This document shows positions 57,220 through 64,000 of a DNA stretch of 64,000 bases, piece by piece. Origin of the DNA: Microlunatus flavus (lineage in GTDB: Bacteria; Actinomycetota; Actinomycetes; Propionibacteriales; Propionibacteriaceae). Within the stretch, counting starts at the first letter, position 1. Every line of letters starts with the position of its first letter. The stretch lies in the NCBI RefSeq assembly GCF_900110855.1, contig NZ_FOFA01000001.1, positions 372,001 to 436,000 of the forward strand. The letters run 5' to 3'. The translations under genes and the position numbers were made by a program. The notes beneath the pieces were generated by a model. The model saw only the letters and a program-made list of their open reading frames with translations, did not search any database and was not told where the DNA came from.

Positions 57220-59097
57220 GTGATGATCACCGGCGGTGCGCGGCGGCTCGTGCTCGGCCTGGTCGGCCTCGTCCTCCTCGGCTCCGGCCTGCTCGCCGCC
57301 GGTCCCGCCGCGGCCGACGAGGCTCCGAAGATCCTCCTGCTGCTCGACACCTCCGGCTCGATGGGCGACAAGCTGCCGTCGGGCGGGACGAAGTTCGCCG
57401 CCGCCAAGAAGGCGCTCAAGTCGGTCGCGGCCTCGCTCCCGCCCGGCACCCAGGTGGGCCTGCGGGTCTACGGGTCCGAGGTCACCGAGCCGCAGGCGAA
57501 GAACCCGGCCGCCTGCAAGGACAGCAAGCTGGTGCTGCCGATCGGGCCGCTGGACGAGGCCACGATGAACCGTGCCGTCGACTCGTTCTCTCCCAACGGC
57601 GAGACCCCGATCGCCTACTCGATGGGCCAGGCCGTCGACGACCTCGGCGACAGCGGCAAGCGGGTGCTGATCCTCATCTCCGACGGGCGCGAGAACTGCG
57701 CCGGCGACCCCTGCCCGGTCGCCCGGAAGCTCGCCGACCGCGGCGTCGACCTGCAGTTCAACGCCGTCGGCCTCGCGGTGGACGCCACAGCCCGCAAGCA
57801 GCTGCAGTGCATCGCCGGGGCCGGTCGCGGCGCCTACTACGACGCGGACGACACGACCTCCCTCGACCGCTCGCTCCGCAAGCTCACCCAGCGGGCGCTG
57901 CGGCCCTTCGAGGCGAGCGGCACGCCCGTGCGGGGCACCTCCGACCCGGCGAGCGCCCCGCAGGTCGGTCCCGGGCAGTACCTCGACCGCTACGACGCGG
58001 GCACCGCACCGCACTACTACACGATCAACCGCACGCCGGGCTCGACCGTCACCGCGTCGGTCGACAGCGTCGTCCGCAACGTCGGGATCCTGGGCGTCCG
58101 GACCGAGAAGCTGGACATGGTGCTGTCCACGACGTCGGGCGAGGAGTGCTCCTCGCCGTCGCTCTACACCGTCGTGGAGAACGCGGACGTCGTCGTCAGC
58201 GCGGTGGCCAGGTCCGCGCGCTCGGAGGGGGTGCCCGAGCCGCCGCCCGGCTGCGCCGACGACCCGCAGCTGCTCCTCGAGGTCGTCCGGAACAGCTTCG
58301 ACGGCACCGGCGGCACCATCCCCGTCGAGCTGCTCGTCAGCGAGCAGCCCGAGGTGACCAACCGCGCCCAGCTGCCCCCGGACGTCGCGGGGTACGACGG
58401 CAAGGCCGACGCGGTCGCCCGGACGTCCCCCGTGCGCGACGTGATCGGCGGATCGGGCTTCTCGAACGCCGCCGAGATCGGCCCGGGGTCCTGGGCCGAC
58501 TCCGTCGCCTTCGGCGAGACGGTGCTCTACCGCACCCACCTCGACGAGGGGCAGCGCGTCCGGGTGACCGCGACGCTGCCGGCGTCGAACCGCGTCGCCC
58601 TCGACAAGTACGACCTCTGGATCGCACGGCTGAAGATCTACACCCCGGCGCGGCTGAGCGCGGTGGGCGTGCAGCAGAAGACCACCGGTGACCAGCCCGT
58701 CGAGCCCATGACCGTCGCCGGGCCCGAGGTCCGGGTGAACAACGACGAGATCGCGGTCCCGGGCTTCCAGGACGGGACGACCCCCGACGCGAGCACCGCC
58801 TCGGTCGCGGGCGACTACTACGTCGCGGTGCAGCTGCAGCCGCAGGGCGACACGCTCAAGGGCGTCGACGTCCCCGTACGCCTCGACGTCGCGATCGACG
58901 GCGTCGCCGAGGGGAAGCCCGAGTTCGCCTCTCCCCCGAGCTCGTCCGCCACCCCGTCGCCGAGCGCTCCTCCCGCTGCCGGCGCCGATTCGGGCTCCAC
59001 GACCACCACGCTGCTGCTCGGCATCGGCCTCGGCCTGGTCGTCGCGGCCGCGGTGGCCGGCGCCGTGGTGCTCCTCCGACGGCGCCGCCGGAGCTAG
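57220..59097 (+). CDS. Exported VWA-domain protein with C-terminal membrane anchor
   Basis: This 625-aa protein has an N-terminal signal peptide (RRLVLGLVGLVLLGSGLLAAGPAAADE), a von Willebrand factor A domain with the metal-binding DTSGSM motif and PIAYSMGQAVDDLG, a long beta-rich region (about 210-590), a Ser/Pro linker and a C-terminal helix followed by RRRRRS. It is an envelope protein probably binding other proteins or ligands; the role is unknown. The GTG at 57220 is leaderless; ATG 57223 is the next codon. It is convergent with an SDR gene. Confidence 0.85.
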   Translation: MMITGGARRLVLGLVGLVLLGSGLLAAGPAAADEAPKILLLLDTSGSMGDKLPSGGTKFAAAKKALKSVAASLPPGTQVGLRVYGSEVTEPQAKNPAACKDSKLVLPIGPLDEATMNRAVDSFSPNGETPIAYSMGQAVDDLGDSGKRVLILISDGRENCAGDPCPVARKLADRGVDLQFNAVGLAVDATARKQLQCIAGAGRGAYYDADDTTSLDRSLRKLTQRALRPFEASGTPVRGTSDPASAPQVGPGQYLDRYDAGTAPHYYTINRTPGSTVTASVDSVVRNVGILGVRTEKLDMVLSTTSGEECSSPSLYTVVENADVVVSAVARSARSEGVPEPPPGCADDPQLLLEVVRNSFDGTGGTIPVELLVSEQPEVTNRAQLPPDVAGYDGKADAVARTSPVRDVIGGSGFSNAAEIGPGSWADSVAFGETVLYRTHLDEGQRVRVTATLPASNRVALDKYDLWIARLKIYTPARLSAVGVQQKTTGDQPVEPMTVAGPEVRVNNDEIAVPGFQDGTTPDASTASVAGDYYVAVQLQPQGDTLKGVDVPVRLDVAIDGVAEGKPEFASPPSSSATPSPSAPPAAGADSGSTTTTLLLGIGLGLVVAAAVAGAVVLLRRRRRS

Positions 59098-59117
59098 ACC
59101 GGGCCTCTCGACAGGAC

Positions 59118-59891
59118 CTAGTGCGACTGGCCCGTCGCCGCGGTCGTGCCGCCGTCGACGGGCAGGACAGCGCCGGTGATGTACGCCGCGTCGTCGCTGG
59201 CGAGGAACAGCACCGCGCGCGCCACGTCCTCCGGCTGACCGGGACGGCCGAGGGTGACCCGGTTGGCGAACGCCTCCTCGAAGCCGGGGCTCTCGAGCGC
59301 GCCCTCGGTGATCCGGGTGACGGTGAAGGCCGGGGCGACCATGTTCACGCGGACGCCGTCCGGGCCGAGGTCGAGGGCCAGGGACTGCAGCATCGTCTTG
59401 CCGGCGCCCTTGGTGGCGTTGTACGCGAACTGGCCCCAGTCGCCGCGCAGCGCCGACACCGAGGAGACGGCGACGACGTTCCCGCGGGAACGCTTCAGGT
59501 GCGGCACCGTCACCTGCAGCACGTGGAACAGCCCGTCGACGTTGACCGCCTGCAGCTGGCGCCACTGCTCCTGGGTGAGGTCGAGGATCCCACCGTTCTC
59601 GTACACCGCGGCGTTGGGCACCACGACGTCGAGCTGGCCGAACGTCTCGATCGTCTGCGTCACCGCCGCCTCGACGTCAGCCCGCTGCGACACGTCGGCC
59701 CGGATCACGAGCTTGCGCTCGTCGGGGACGTCGGTCAGCGCGTCGGCCACGGTCTCGGGGTGCCGCCCGAGCCCGACGACGCGGGCGCCCTGCTCGGCGA
59801 AGGCCCGCGCGATCGCGCGGCCGATGCCGTCGCCGGCTCCGGCGACGAGGACGACGAGGTCGTCGTAGGGGTAGGTGAGGGTGCTGATCAC
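59118..59891 (-). CDS. SDR-family oxidoreductase
   Basis: The 257-aa SDR has GAGDGIGRAIA, the NAAVYENGG segment, catalytic Ser in AVSSVSALRG and YNATKGAGK. NRVTLGRPGQPEDVARAVLFLASDD and TGAVLPVDGG are typical of FabG-like enzymes. GTG 59891 is supported by TAGCGT (59899-59904) 7 nt upstream. The substrate is unknown. The XRE-MmyB gene ends 27 bp upstream on the same strand. Confidence 0.86.
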   Translation of the reverse strand: MISTLTYPYDDLVVLVAGAGDGIGRAIARAFAEQGARVVGLGRHPETVADALTDVPDERKLVIRADVSQRADVEAAVTQTIETFGQLDVVVPNAAVYENGGILDLTQEQWRQLQAVNVDGLFHVLQVTVPHLKRSRGNVVAVSSVSALRGDWGQFAYNATKGAGKTMLQSLALDLGPDGVRVNMVAPAFTVTRITEGALESPGFEEAFANRVTLGRPGQPEDVARAVLFLASDDAAYITGAVLPVDGGTTAATGQSH

Positions 59892-59898
59892 CTGGCCA

Positions 59899-59904
59899 AC
59901 GCTA
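59899..59904 (-). promoter_or_regulatory. -10 box of leaderless promoter (59118 gene)
   Basis: TAGCGT on the minus strand is followed by 7 nt and the GTG at 59891. Confidence 0.55.
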
Positions 59905-59917
59905 GTCGCGCGCCGCG

Positions 59918-60766
59918 TCACTCCGCCGGGGCCAGCTCCTGGGTCCCGAGGACGGCGAGGAGGGCGAGCCGCTCCGCCGTGCCGGTGCCGGGTTGCGGCC
60001 GGAACAGGACGAGGTGCTGCCCCGACGGCGGGCTGACGACGACGTCGCACTCCAGCTCGAGGCGGCCGACCTGCTCGTGGTCGAGGACCTTGCGCGTCAC
60101 CCGCTTGGTCCGGACCTCCTGCAGGGCCCAGACGGCGCGGAACTCCTCGCTGGCCTCGCTCAGCGCGGCGACGAGCGCGAGCGACTCCGCGTCGGAACCG
60201 CGCCGGGCGACGGCCGCGCGCAGGTCGGCGACGTAGCCGCGGCTCAGCTCGTCGCGGTCGTTCTCGGCGTAGAGCCGGCGGTACCGGTCGTCGGTGAACC
60301 AGTGCCACAGGAAGCTCGAACTCTGCTCGCCGTGCCCGGTCAGGCGGCCGAGGAGGGCGACACCGAGCGCGTTCTGCGCGACGACCCCCTCGAGGTCGTC
60401 GGTGACCATGGCCGGGACGGTCGGGGCGAGCGCGTCGAGGATCGTCATCAGCCCGGGGTCGGCGTAGCCGAGCGCGACGTGCGCCGGCGGCGGCTGGTGG
60501 CCGGCGAGCAGGTAGACGTGGTCGCGCTCGTCGCGGGTCAGGCGCAGCGCTCGGGCGATGGCGCCGAGCATCGCCGGCGAGGGCTGCGGGCCGCGGGCCT
60601 GCTCGATGCGCTCGTAGTAGTCGGTCGACATCGCGGCGAGCAGGGCCACCTCGTCGCGCCGCAGGCCGGGCGTACGCCGGCGCGGCCCCGGCACCAGGCC
60701 GACGTCCTCCGGGCGCAGCCGCTCGCGGCGGGATCTCAGGAAGTCGCCCAGCGCCTCACGGTCCAC
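59918..60766 (-). CDS. XRE-family regulator with MmyB-like ligand-binding domain
   Basis: The 282-aa regulator has an N-terminal helix-turn-helix (about 30-60: TPGLRRDEVALLAAMSTDYYERIEQ) and an MmyB-type PAS-like domain (about 105-265) with VAQNALGVALLG, FLWHWFTDDRYRRLY and a C-terminal VVVSPPSGQHLVLFRPQPGT. Such proteins in actinobacteria usually sit divergent from an SDR gene that they regulate, as here (SDR at 60868). The GTG at 60766 begins the usual DREALGDFLRSRRERL start. The ligand may be a fatty-acid-like molecule. Confidence 0.88.
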   Translation of the reverse strand: MDREALGDFLRSRRERLRPEDVGLVPGPRRRTPGLRRDEVALLAAMSTDYYERIEQARGPQPSPAMLGAIARALRLTRDERDHVYLLAGHQPPPAHVALGYADPGLMTILDALAPTVPAMVTDDLEGVVAQNALGVALLGRLTGHGEQSSSFLWHWFTDDRYRRLYAENDRDELSRGYVADLRAAVARRGSDAESLALVAALSEASEEFRAVWALQEVRTKRVTRKVLDHEQVGRLELECDVVVSPPSGQHLVLFRPQPGTGTAERLALLAVLGTQELAPAE

Positions 60767-60867
60767 GGGGTCAAGCCTGCCTCGTCGGCCGCCGCGGATC
60801 CCCGCCCTGCCGGTCCGGGGATACGCCGGGCGTGGTCCCGTCGCGCTGCCCGGCGCACGCTCGAGGC

Positions 60868-61668
60868 ATGACCACCACGAGCACCACCACCGCCACCTCC
60901 TCCACCGAGCAGCCCAGCCGGATCGCCGTCGTCACCGGGGCCAGCCGGGGCCTCGGCCGCAGCATGGCCCTGCACCTCGCCGCCCGCGGCTGGGGCGTCG
61001 TCGGGACCTACCAGAGCCGGCCCGACGCCGCCGACGAGGTCGTCGAGGCCGTCCGCGCCGCAGGCGGGACGGCCACCTTCCTGCCGCTCGACGCCGGCGA
61101 CCCGTCGTCGGCGCCGGCCTTCGCCGACGCGCTGCGTGCCCGCCTGCAGGAGACGTTCGGCCGCGACACCTTCGACGCCCTCGTGAACAACGCCGGCGTC
61201 GGCCTCAGCAAGCCGTTCGTGGAGACGACCGAGGAGGACCTCGACCGGCTGCTGGCCATCCACGTCAAGACGCCGTACCTGCTGACCCAGCAGCTGCTGG
61301 CGCTGCTCGTCGACGGCGGCCAGGTCCTCAACGTGTCGTCCGGCCTGACCCGCTTCGCCGGGCCGGGGAGCTCGGCGTACGCGGCCGCCAAGGGGGCGGT
61401 CGAGGTGCTGACGCGCTACCAGGCCCAGGAGCTCGGCGCCCGCCGCATCCGCGTGAACGTCCTGCGTCCTGGCGCCATCGCCACCGACTTCAACGGCGGC
61501 GCGGTGCGCGACAACGCCCAGTACAACGCGGCGGTGTCGGCGATGATCGCGCTCGGCCGGCCGGGCGAGGCCGACGAGATCGGCGCGGGGGTCGCGGCGA
61601 TCCTGTCCGACGACCTCCGCTGGGCCGACGGCGCGGCCATCGAGCTGTCGGGCGGCCAGCGGCTCTAG
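60868..61668 (+). CDS. SDR-family oxidoreductase, divergent to XRE-MmyB
   Basis: The 266-aa SDR has a Thr-rich N-terminal tail, TGASRGLGRSMAL, LVNNAGVGL, Ser in NVSSGLTRFA and YAAAKGAVE. VLRPGAIATDFNGG and the WADGAAIELSGGQRL end are typical of the family. ATG 60868 has a possible leaderless box (CACGCT, 6 nt gap). The 101-bp gap to the divergent XRE-MmyB gene is presumably where that regulator binds. Confidence 0.86.
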   Translation: MTTTSTTTATSSTEQPSRIAVVTGASRGLGRSMALHLAARGWGVVGTYQSRPDAADEVVEAVRAAGGTATFLPLDAGDPSSAPAFADALRARLQETFGRDTFDALVNNAGVGLSKPFVETTEEDLDRLLAIHVKTPYLLTQQLLALLVDGGQVLNVSSGLTRFAGPGSSAYAAAKGAVEVLTRYQAQELGARRIRVNVLRPGAIATDFNGGAVRDNAQYNAAVSAMIALGRPGEADEIGAGVAAILSDDLRWADGAAIELSGGQRL

Positions 61669-61750
61669 CCCGGGAGCTCGTCCTCCGGCTCGTCGCGGGC
61701 TCACCGGCGGCGGCGGAAACGTTCGGTCCGGCGTGAGCGATCATGACGGG

Positions 61751-62695
61751 GTGGAACCAGTCGTCGTCGTCGGTGCCGGCATCTCCGGGATCGCAGCTGC
61801 TCGTGCCCTGACCTCCCGCGGTGCGCGGGTCGTCGTCCTCGACCGCGGTCACCGCCTGGGTGGCCGGATGGCCAGCCGTCGGGTCGACGGGCGGGTCGTC
61901 GACACCGGGGCCTCCTACTTCACGGTGTCCGACGACGGGTTCGGCAAGGTCGTCGAGGGCTGGCGGACGCGCGGGCTCGCCCGTCCCTGGACCGACACGC
62001 TGGTCGTGTCGCACGAGGGCGACCTCGAGCCCAAGCCGGGTCCGGTCCGCTGGGCGGCCCCGGGCGGCCTGCGGAGCCTCGTCGAGGACTTGGCCAAGGG
62101 CCTCGACGTCCGCCACACCACCGTCGAGCACGTCGGCCCCGGTCCGGAGGTCGACGGCCTGCCGGCCTCCGCCGTGGTGCTCGCGATGCCCGACCCGCAG
62201 GCGGTCCGGCTCCTCGACCCCGCGTACGAGGACCTGCGCCAGACGCTGCACGACCCGTTCGAGCCGGTGCTCGCGCTGACGGCCCGGTGGGCCGAGCGCT
62301 CGTGGCCCGACGTCCAGGGCGCCTTCGTCGCGGGCGACCCGGTGATCAGCTGGGTCGCCGATGACGGCCGTCGCCGCGGTGACGGTGCGCCTGTGCTCGT
62401 GGCGCACTCGACCCCGGAGTTCGCGGCCGAGCACCTCGACGCGCCGGACGAGGCCGCCGGACCGATGGCGGTCGCGGTGCGCGACGCGCTCGGCATCGAG
62501 ACCGAGCCGGAGTCGACCCACGTGCACCGCTGGACGTTCGGCAAGCCGTCCGGCAGCCGCGAGGAGCCGTTCGCCCTCGACGACGCCCTCGTCGGGGTGT
62601 GCGGCGACGCGTTCTCCGACCGTCCGCGGGTCGAGGCCGCCTACCTGTCGGGCACCGCGCTCGGCGAGGCCCTGGCCGACCGGCTGAAGCCCTAG
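61751..62695 (+). CDS. FAD/NAD(P)-dependent oxidoreductase, amine-oxidase-like
   Basis: The roughly 314-aa protein has the dinucleotide motif VVVGAGISGIAAARALTSRG followed by VVVLDRGHRLGGRMASRR (FAD-binding Rossmann) and DTGASYFTVSD. The C-terminal GVCGDAFSDRPRVEAAYLSGTALGEAL closes the FAD domain, as in renalase-like oxidases. Start 61751 (GTG) fits the usual short distance to the glycine motif and a GATCAT box 6 nt upstream; GTG 61733 is an alternative. The substrate is unknown. Its stop overlaps the convergent DUF192 gene. Confidence 0.82.
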   Translation: MEPVVVVGAGISGIAAARALTSRGARVVVLDRGHRLGGRMASRRVDGRVVDTGASYFTVSDDGFGKVVEGWRTRGLARPWTDTLVVSHEGDLEPKPGPVRWAAPGGLRSLVEDLAKGLDVRHTTVEHVGPGPEVDGLPASAVVLAMPDPQAVRLLDPAYEDLRQTLHDPFEPVLALTARWAERSWPDVQGAFVAGDPVISWVADDGRRRGDGAPVLVAHSTPEFAAEHLDAPDEAAGPMAVAVRDALGIETEPESTHVHRWTFGKPSGSREEPFALDDALVGVCGDAFSDRPRVEAAYLSGTALGEALADRLKP

Positions 62696-63087
62696 CGGTC
62701 CTCGCCCGAGGCGTGGGCGCGGCTCCGGTCCACCGCGAGCCGGCTGCCCGGCACCACGCCCCAGCTCGCCATCGCTCCGGCCGGAGCCTCGACCGTCGCC
62801 GACGCGTGCCGGCGGAACCAGGTCCCGCCCGTCCACGGCTTGATCGTCTTCACCAGCAGCACGACGCCGTCGCGGTCGACGACCGCGACGTCGATCGGGT
62901 AGCGCATGCCGACCATGTGCACCGAGGGGCAGCGGGTGATCCAGAGCGCCCCCTCGACGCGGTCGGTCCCGGACAGGCCCTTGCCCCGCGTTGCGCTGGT
63001 CTCCGCCACCGCGACCGGGGCCACGGCCCGACCGTCGCAGGTGAGCGTGTGGGGACCCGGGCCGAAGACCCGCTCGGCCCTGCTCAC
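62692..63087 (-). CDS. DUF192-family small protein
   Basis: The 131-aa protein has the DUF192 core: ATRGKGLSGTDRVEGALWI, HMVGMRYPIDVAVVDRDGVV and ATVEAPAGAMASWGVVPG. Members are found in bacteria and archaea without a known activity. The GTG start at 63087 lies 8 bp after the stop of the upstream minus-strand gene, so the two are probably co-transcribed. Its stop overlaps the end of the convergent FAD oxidoreductase gene. Confidence 0.82.
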   Translation of the reverse strand: MSRAERVFGPGPHTLTCDGRAVAPVAVAETSATRGKGLSGTDRVEGALWITRCPSVHMVGMRYPIDVAVVDRDGVVLLVKTIKPWTGGTWFRRHASATVEAPAGAMASWGVVPGSRLAVDRSRAHASGEDR

Positions 63088-63094
63088 GCCGGGC

Positions 63095-64000
63095 TCACTT
63101 CGCCAGGCACTCGGGGAAGTCGACCGGCGCCCGGGTCGTGCCGCCCTCGGCGGGCGCCCCCAGGTAGGTCGCGTCGACGGCCTTGGAGTCGCTGGTCTCG
63201 AGGCTGAAGTCGACGCCGAGCGCGATCCCCACCTTGACCTCGGCCGCGAAGCCCTGCTTGTCAGAGACGTTGTCGTACTGGACGTTGCTCACGGTCGCGT
63301 TCGTGTACATGAGGTTCTGGAAGGGGTCGGAGTCGACGAGCTTGTCGGGGTAGAAGGTCTCGGGCGAGACGTACGCGTCCGGGTCGCTCGCCTGCTCGGC
63401 CAGCCAGGCGTCGGCCAGCGCGCGCTGCTCCGGCGTCGACACGTCGAGCGAGGCGGTGGAGACCGTCACGTGGCTGGCGCTGTCCGCGTCCGAGCCCTTG
63501 CCGCCGAGGTCCTTCTGCCCGAAGTTCACCGTGCTCGTCGCCTTGCCCTCGCGGGTGGTCGTCAGCGTGATCTTCGTGACCTGGTTGTCCTTGTCGCGCG
63601 TCACCGACATGCTCGAGCCGAGCACGCCCTTGAGCTCTCCGGCGTACGGGCCGACGGTCCCGTTGACCTGGCCGTAGCCCTCGCCGGTGGTCGTGTACGT
63701 CTTCGTGCCCGCCACGTTGTCGGTGATCTGCGTCCACTTCTCGCTGCCGCCGAACTTGAGGCCGAAGTCGGCCAGGGCGAGGTTCGGGACGCCGGACGTG
63801 GAGCCGGGGTCCTGCTTCCAGGGCAGGCTGAGGCCCACCTTGCCCTCGACGCTGCCGGCGACCTCGATCGTGCTCACCGTCTGCTGCGGCGGCTTCGGCG
63901 GCTCCTTGGGATCGCTCCACAGGAACTTGATCGCGTACATCGGGTCGTGCTTGATGATCTCCTGCTCGGCCAGGTAGTCGTCGAGCTGCTTGCGCATCTT
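63095..64000 (-). CDS. Hypothetical protein, right-edge partial
   Basis: The frame is open to the right edge, so the N-terminus is probably outside the window; an ATG at 63997 is only the first visible Met. The 300 visible residues contain VSTIEVAGSVEGKVGLSLPW, a Thr-rich region with alternating charged strands (TKITLTTTREGKATSTVNF), STPEQRALADAWLAEQ and a C-terminal FPECLAK. It is polar and beta-rich, without a visible membrane segment. I do not recognise it. It may form an operon with the DUF192 gene. Confidence 0.6.
   Translation of the reverse strand, partial: KMRKQLDDYLAEQEIIKHDPMYAIKFLWSDPKEPPKPPQQTVSTIEVAGSVEGKVGLSLPWKQDPGSTSGVPNLALADFGLKFGGSEKWTQITDNVAGTKTYTTTGEGYGQVNGTVGPYAGELKGVLGSSMSVTRDKDNQVTKITLTTTREGKATSTVNFGQKDLGGKGSDADSASHVTVSTASLDVSTPEQRALADAWLAEQASDPDAYVSPETFYPDKLVDSDPFQNLMYTNATVSNVQYDNVSDKQGFAAEVKVGIALGVDFSLETSDSKAVDATYLGAPAEGGTTRAPVDFPECLAK

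Overview
The window comes from a high-GC Gram-positive actinobacterium, probably a Nocardioides/Propionibacteriaceae-type organism. This rests on the very GC-rich third codon positions, frequent GTG starts, ATGA/GTGA gene overlaps, an F420-type LLM oxidoreductase, a LytR_C protein, a VKOR/DsbA oxidative-folding pair, menaquinone synthesis (MenB) and an XRE-MmyB regulator beside an SDR gene. The genus is inference. At least a dozen genes appear to be leaderless: a TANNNT -10 box ends 6-7 nt before the ATG or GTG. I used this repeatedly to choose starts.

Layout. 1-2640: envelope redox genes (CopC-like, membrane-anchored DsbA-like, VKOR) closed by a 14-bp hairpin. 2700-3320: a small locus with a possible 25-codon leader ORF, two hairpins and a 64-aa protein. 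3327-9990: HerA-like ATPase, ParB-like small protein, LytR_C protein, K+/H+ antiporter, an orphan AAA ATPase with an AT-rich promoter, and a beta-lactamase-fold serine hydrolase. 10120-13412: acid-sugar operon (DUF1537 kinase, PdxA-like dehydrogenase, zinc alcohol dehydrogenase). 13505-15537: tRNA-Ser(CGA), TadA, its partner protein, and uracil phosphoribosyltransferase. 15548-24475: mixed housekeeping and accessory genes (nuclease, EcsC-like, MenB, CAP protein, flavin-fold protein, SDR, MFS pump, Nudix hydrolase, lipoprotein hydrolase).

24557-35966 is the most striking block. Two divergent operons share one promoter region. Leftward: nucleoside-hydrolase-like protein, ABC sugar transporter, TIM-barrel sugar isomerase and a split transketolase. 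Rightward: FGGY kinase, DUF4038 (apiosidase-like) hydrolase and a SorC-type regulator. Together they reconstruct glycoside to D-apiose to D-apulose to apulose-4-phosphate to central metabolism, so I propose a D-apiose/apioside utilisation locus.

36051-45103: GH13 and GH25 enzymes, threonine ammonia-lyase, a second sugar ABC transporter, an orphan 106-aa gene under a strong SOS-box candidate, and a Gfo/Idh/MocA dehydrogenase. 45178-57171: an aminoglycoside/choline-kinase-like protein, then a pyrimidine-salvage and degradation cluster (beta-ureidopropionase-like amidohydrolase, dihydropyrimidinase, LLM F420 oxidoreductase, ABC transporter, NCS1 permease, cytosine deaminase), interrupted by a UDG-fold protein and an SDR. 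No dihydropyrimidine dehydrogenase is visible. 57220-64000: VWA protein, SDRs, XRE-MmyB regulator, FAD oxidoreductase, DUF192 protein and a gene running off the right edge. Several palindromic repeat elements lie between genes.
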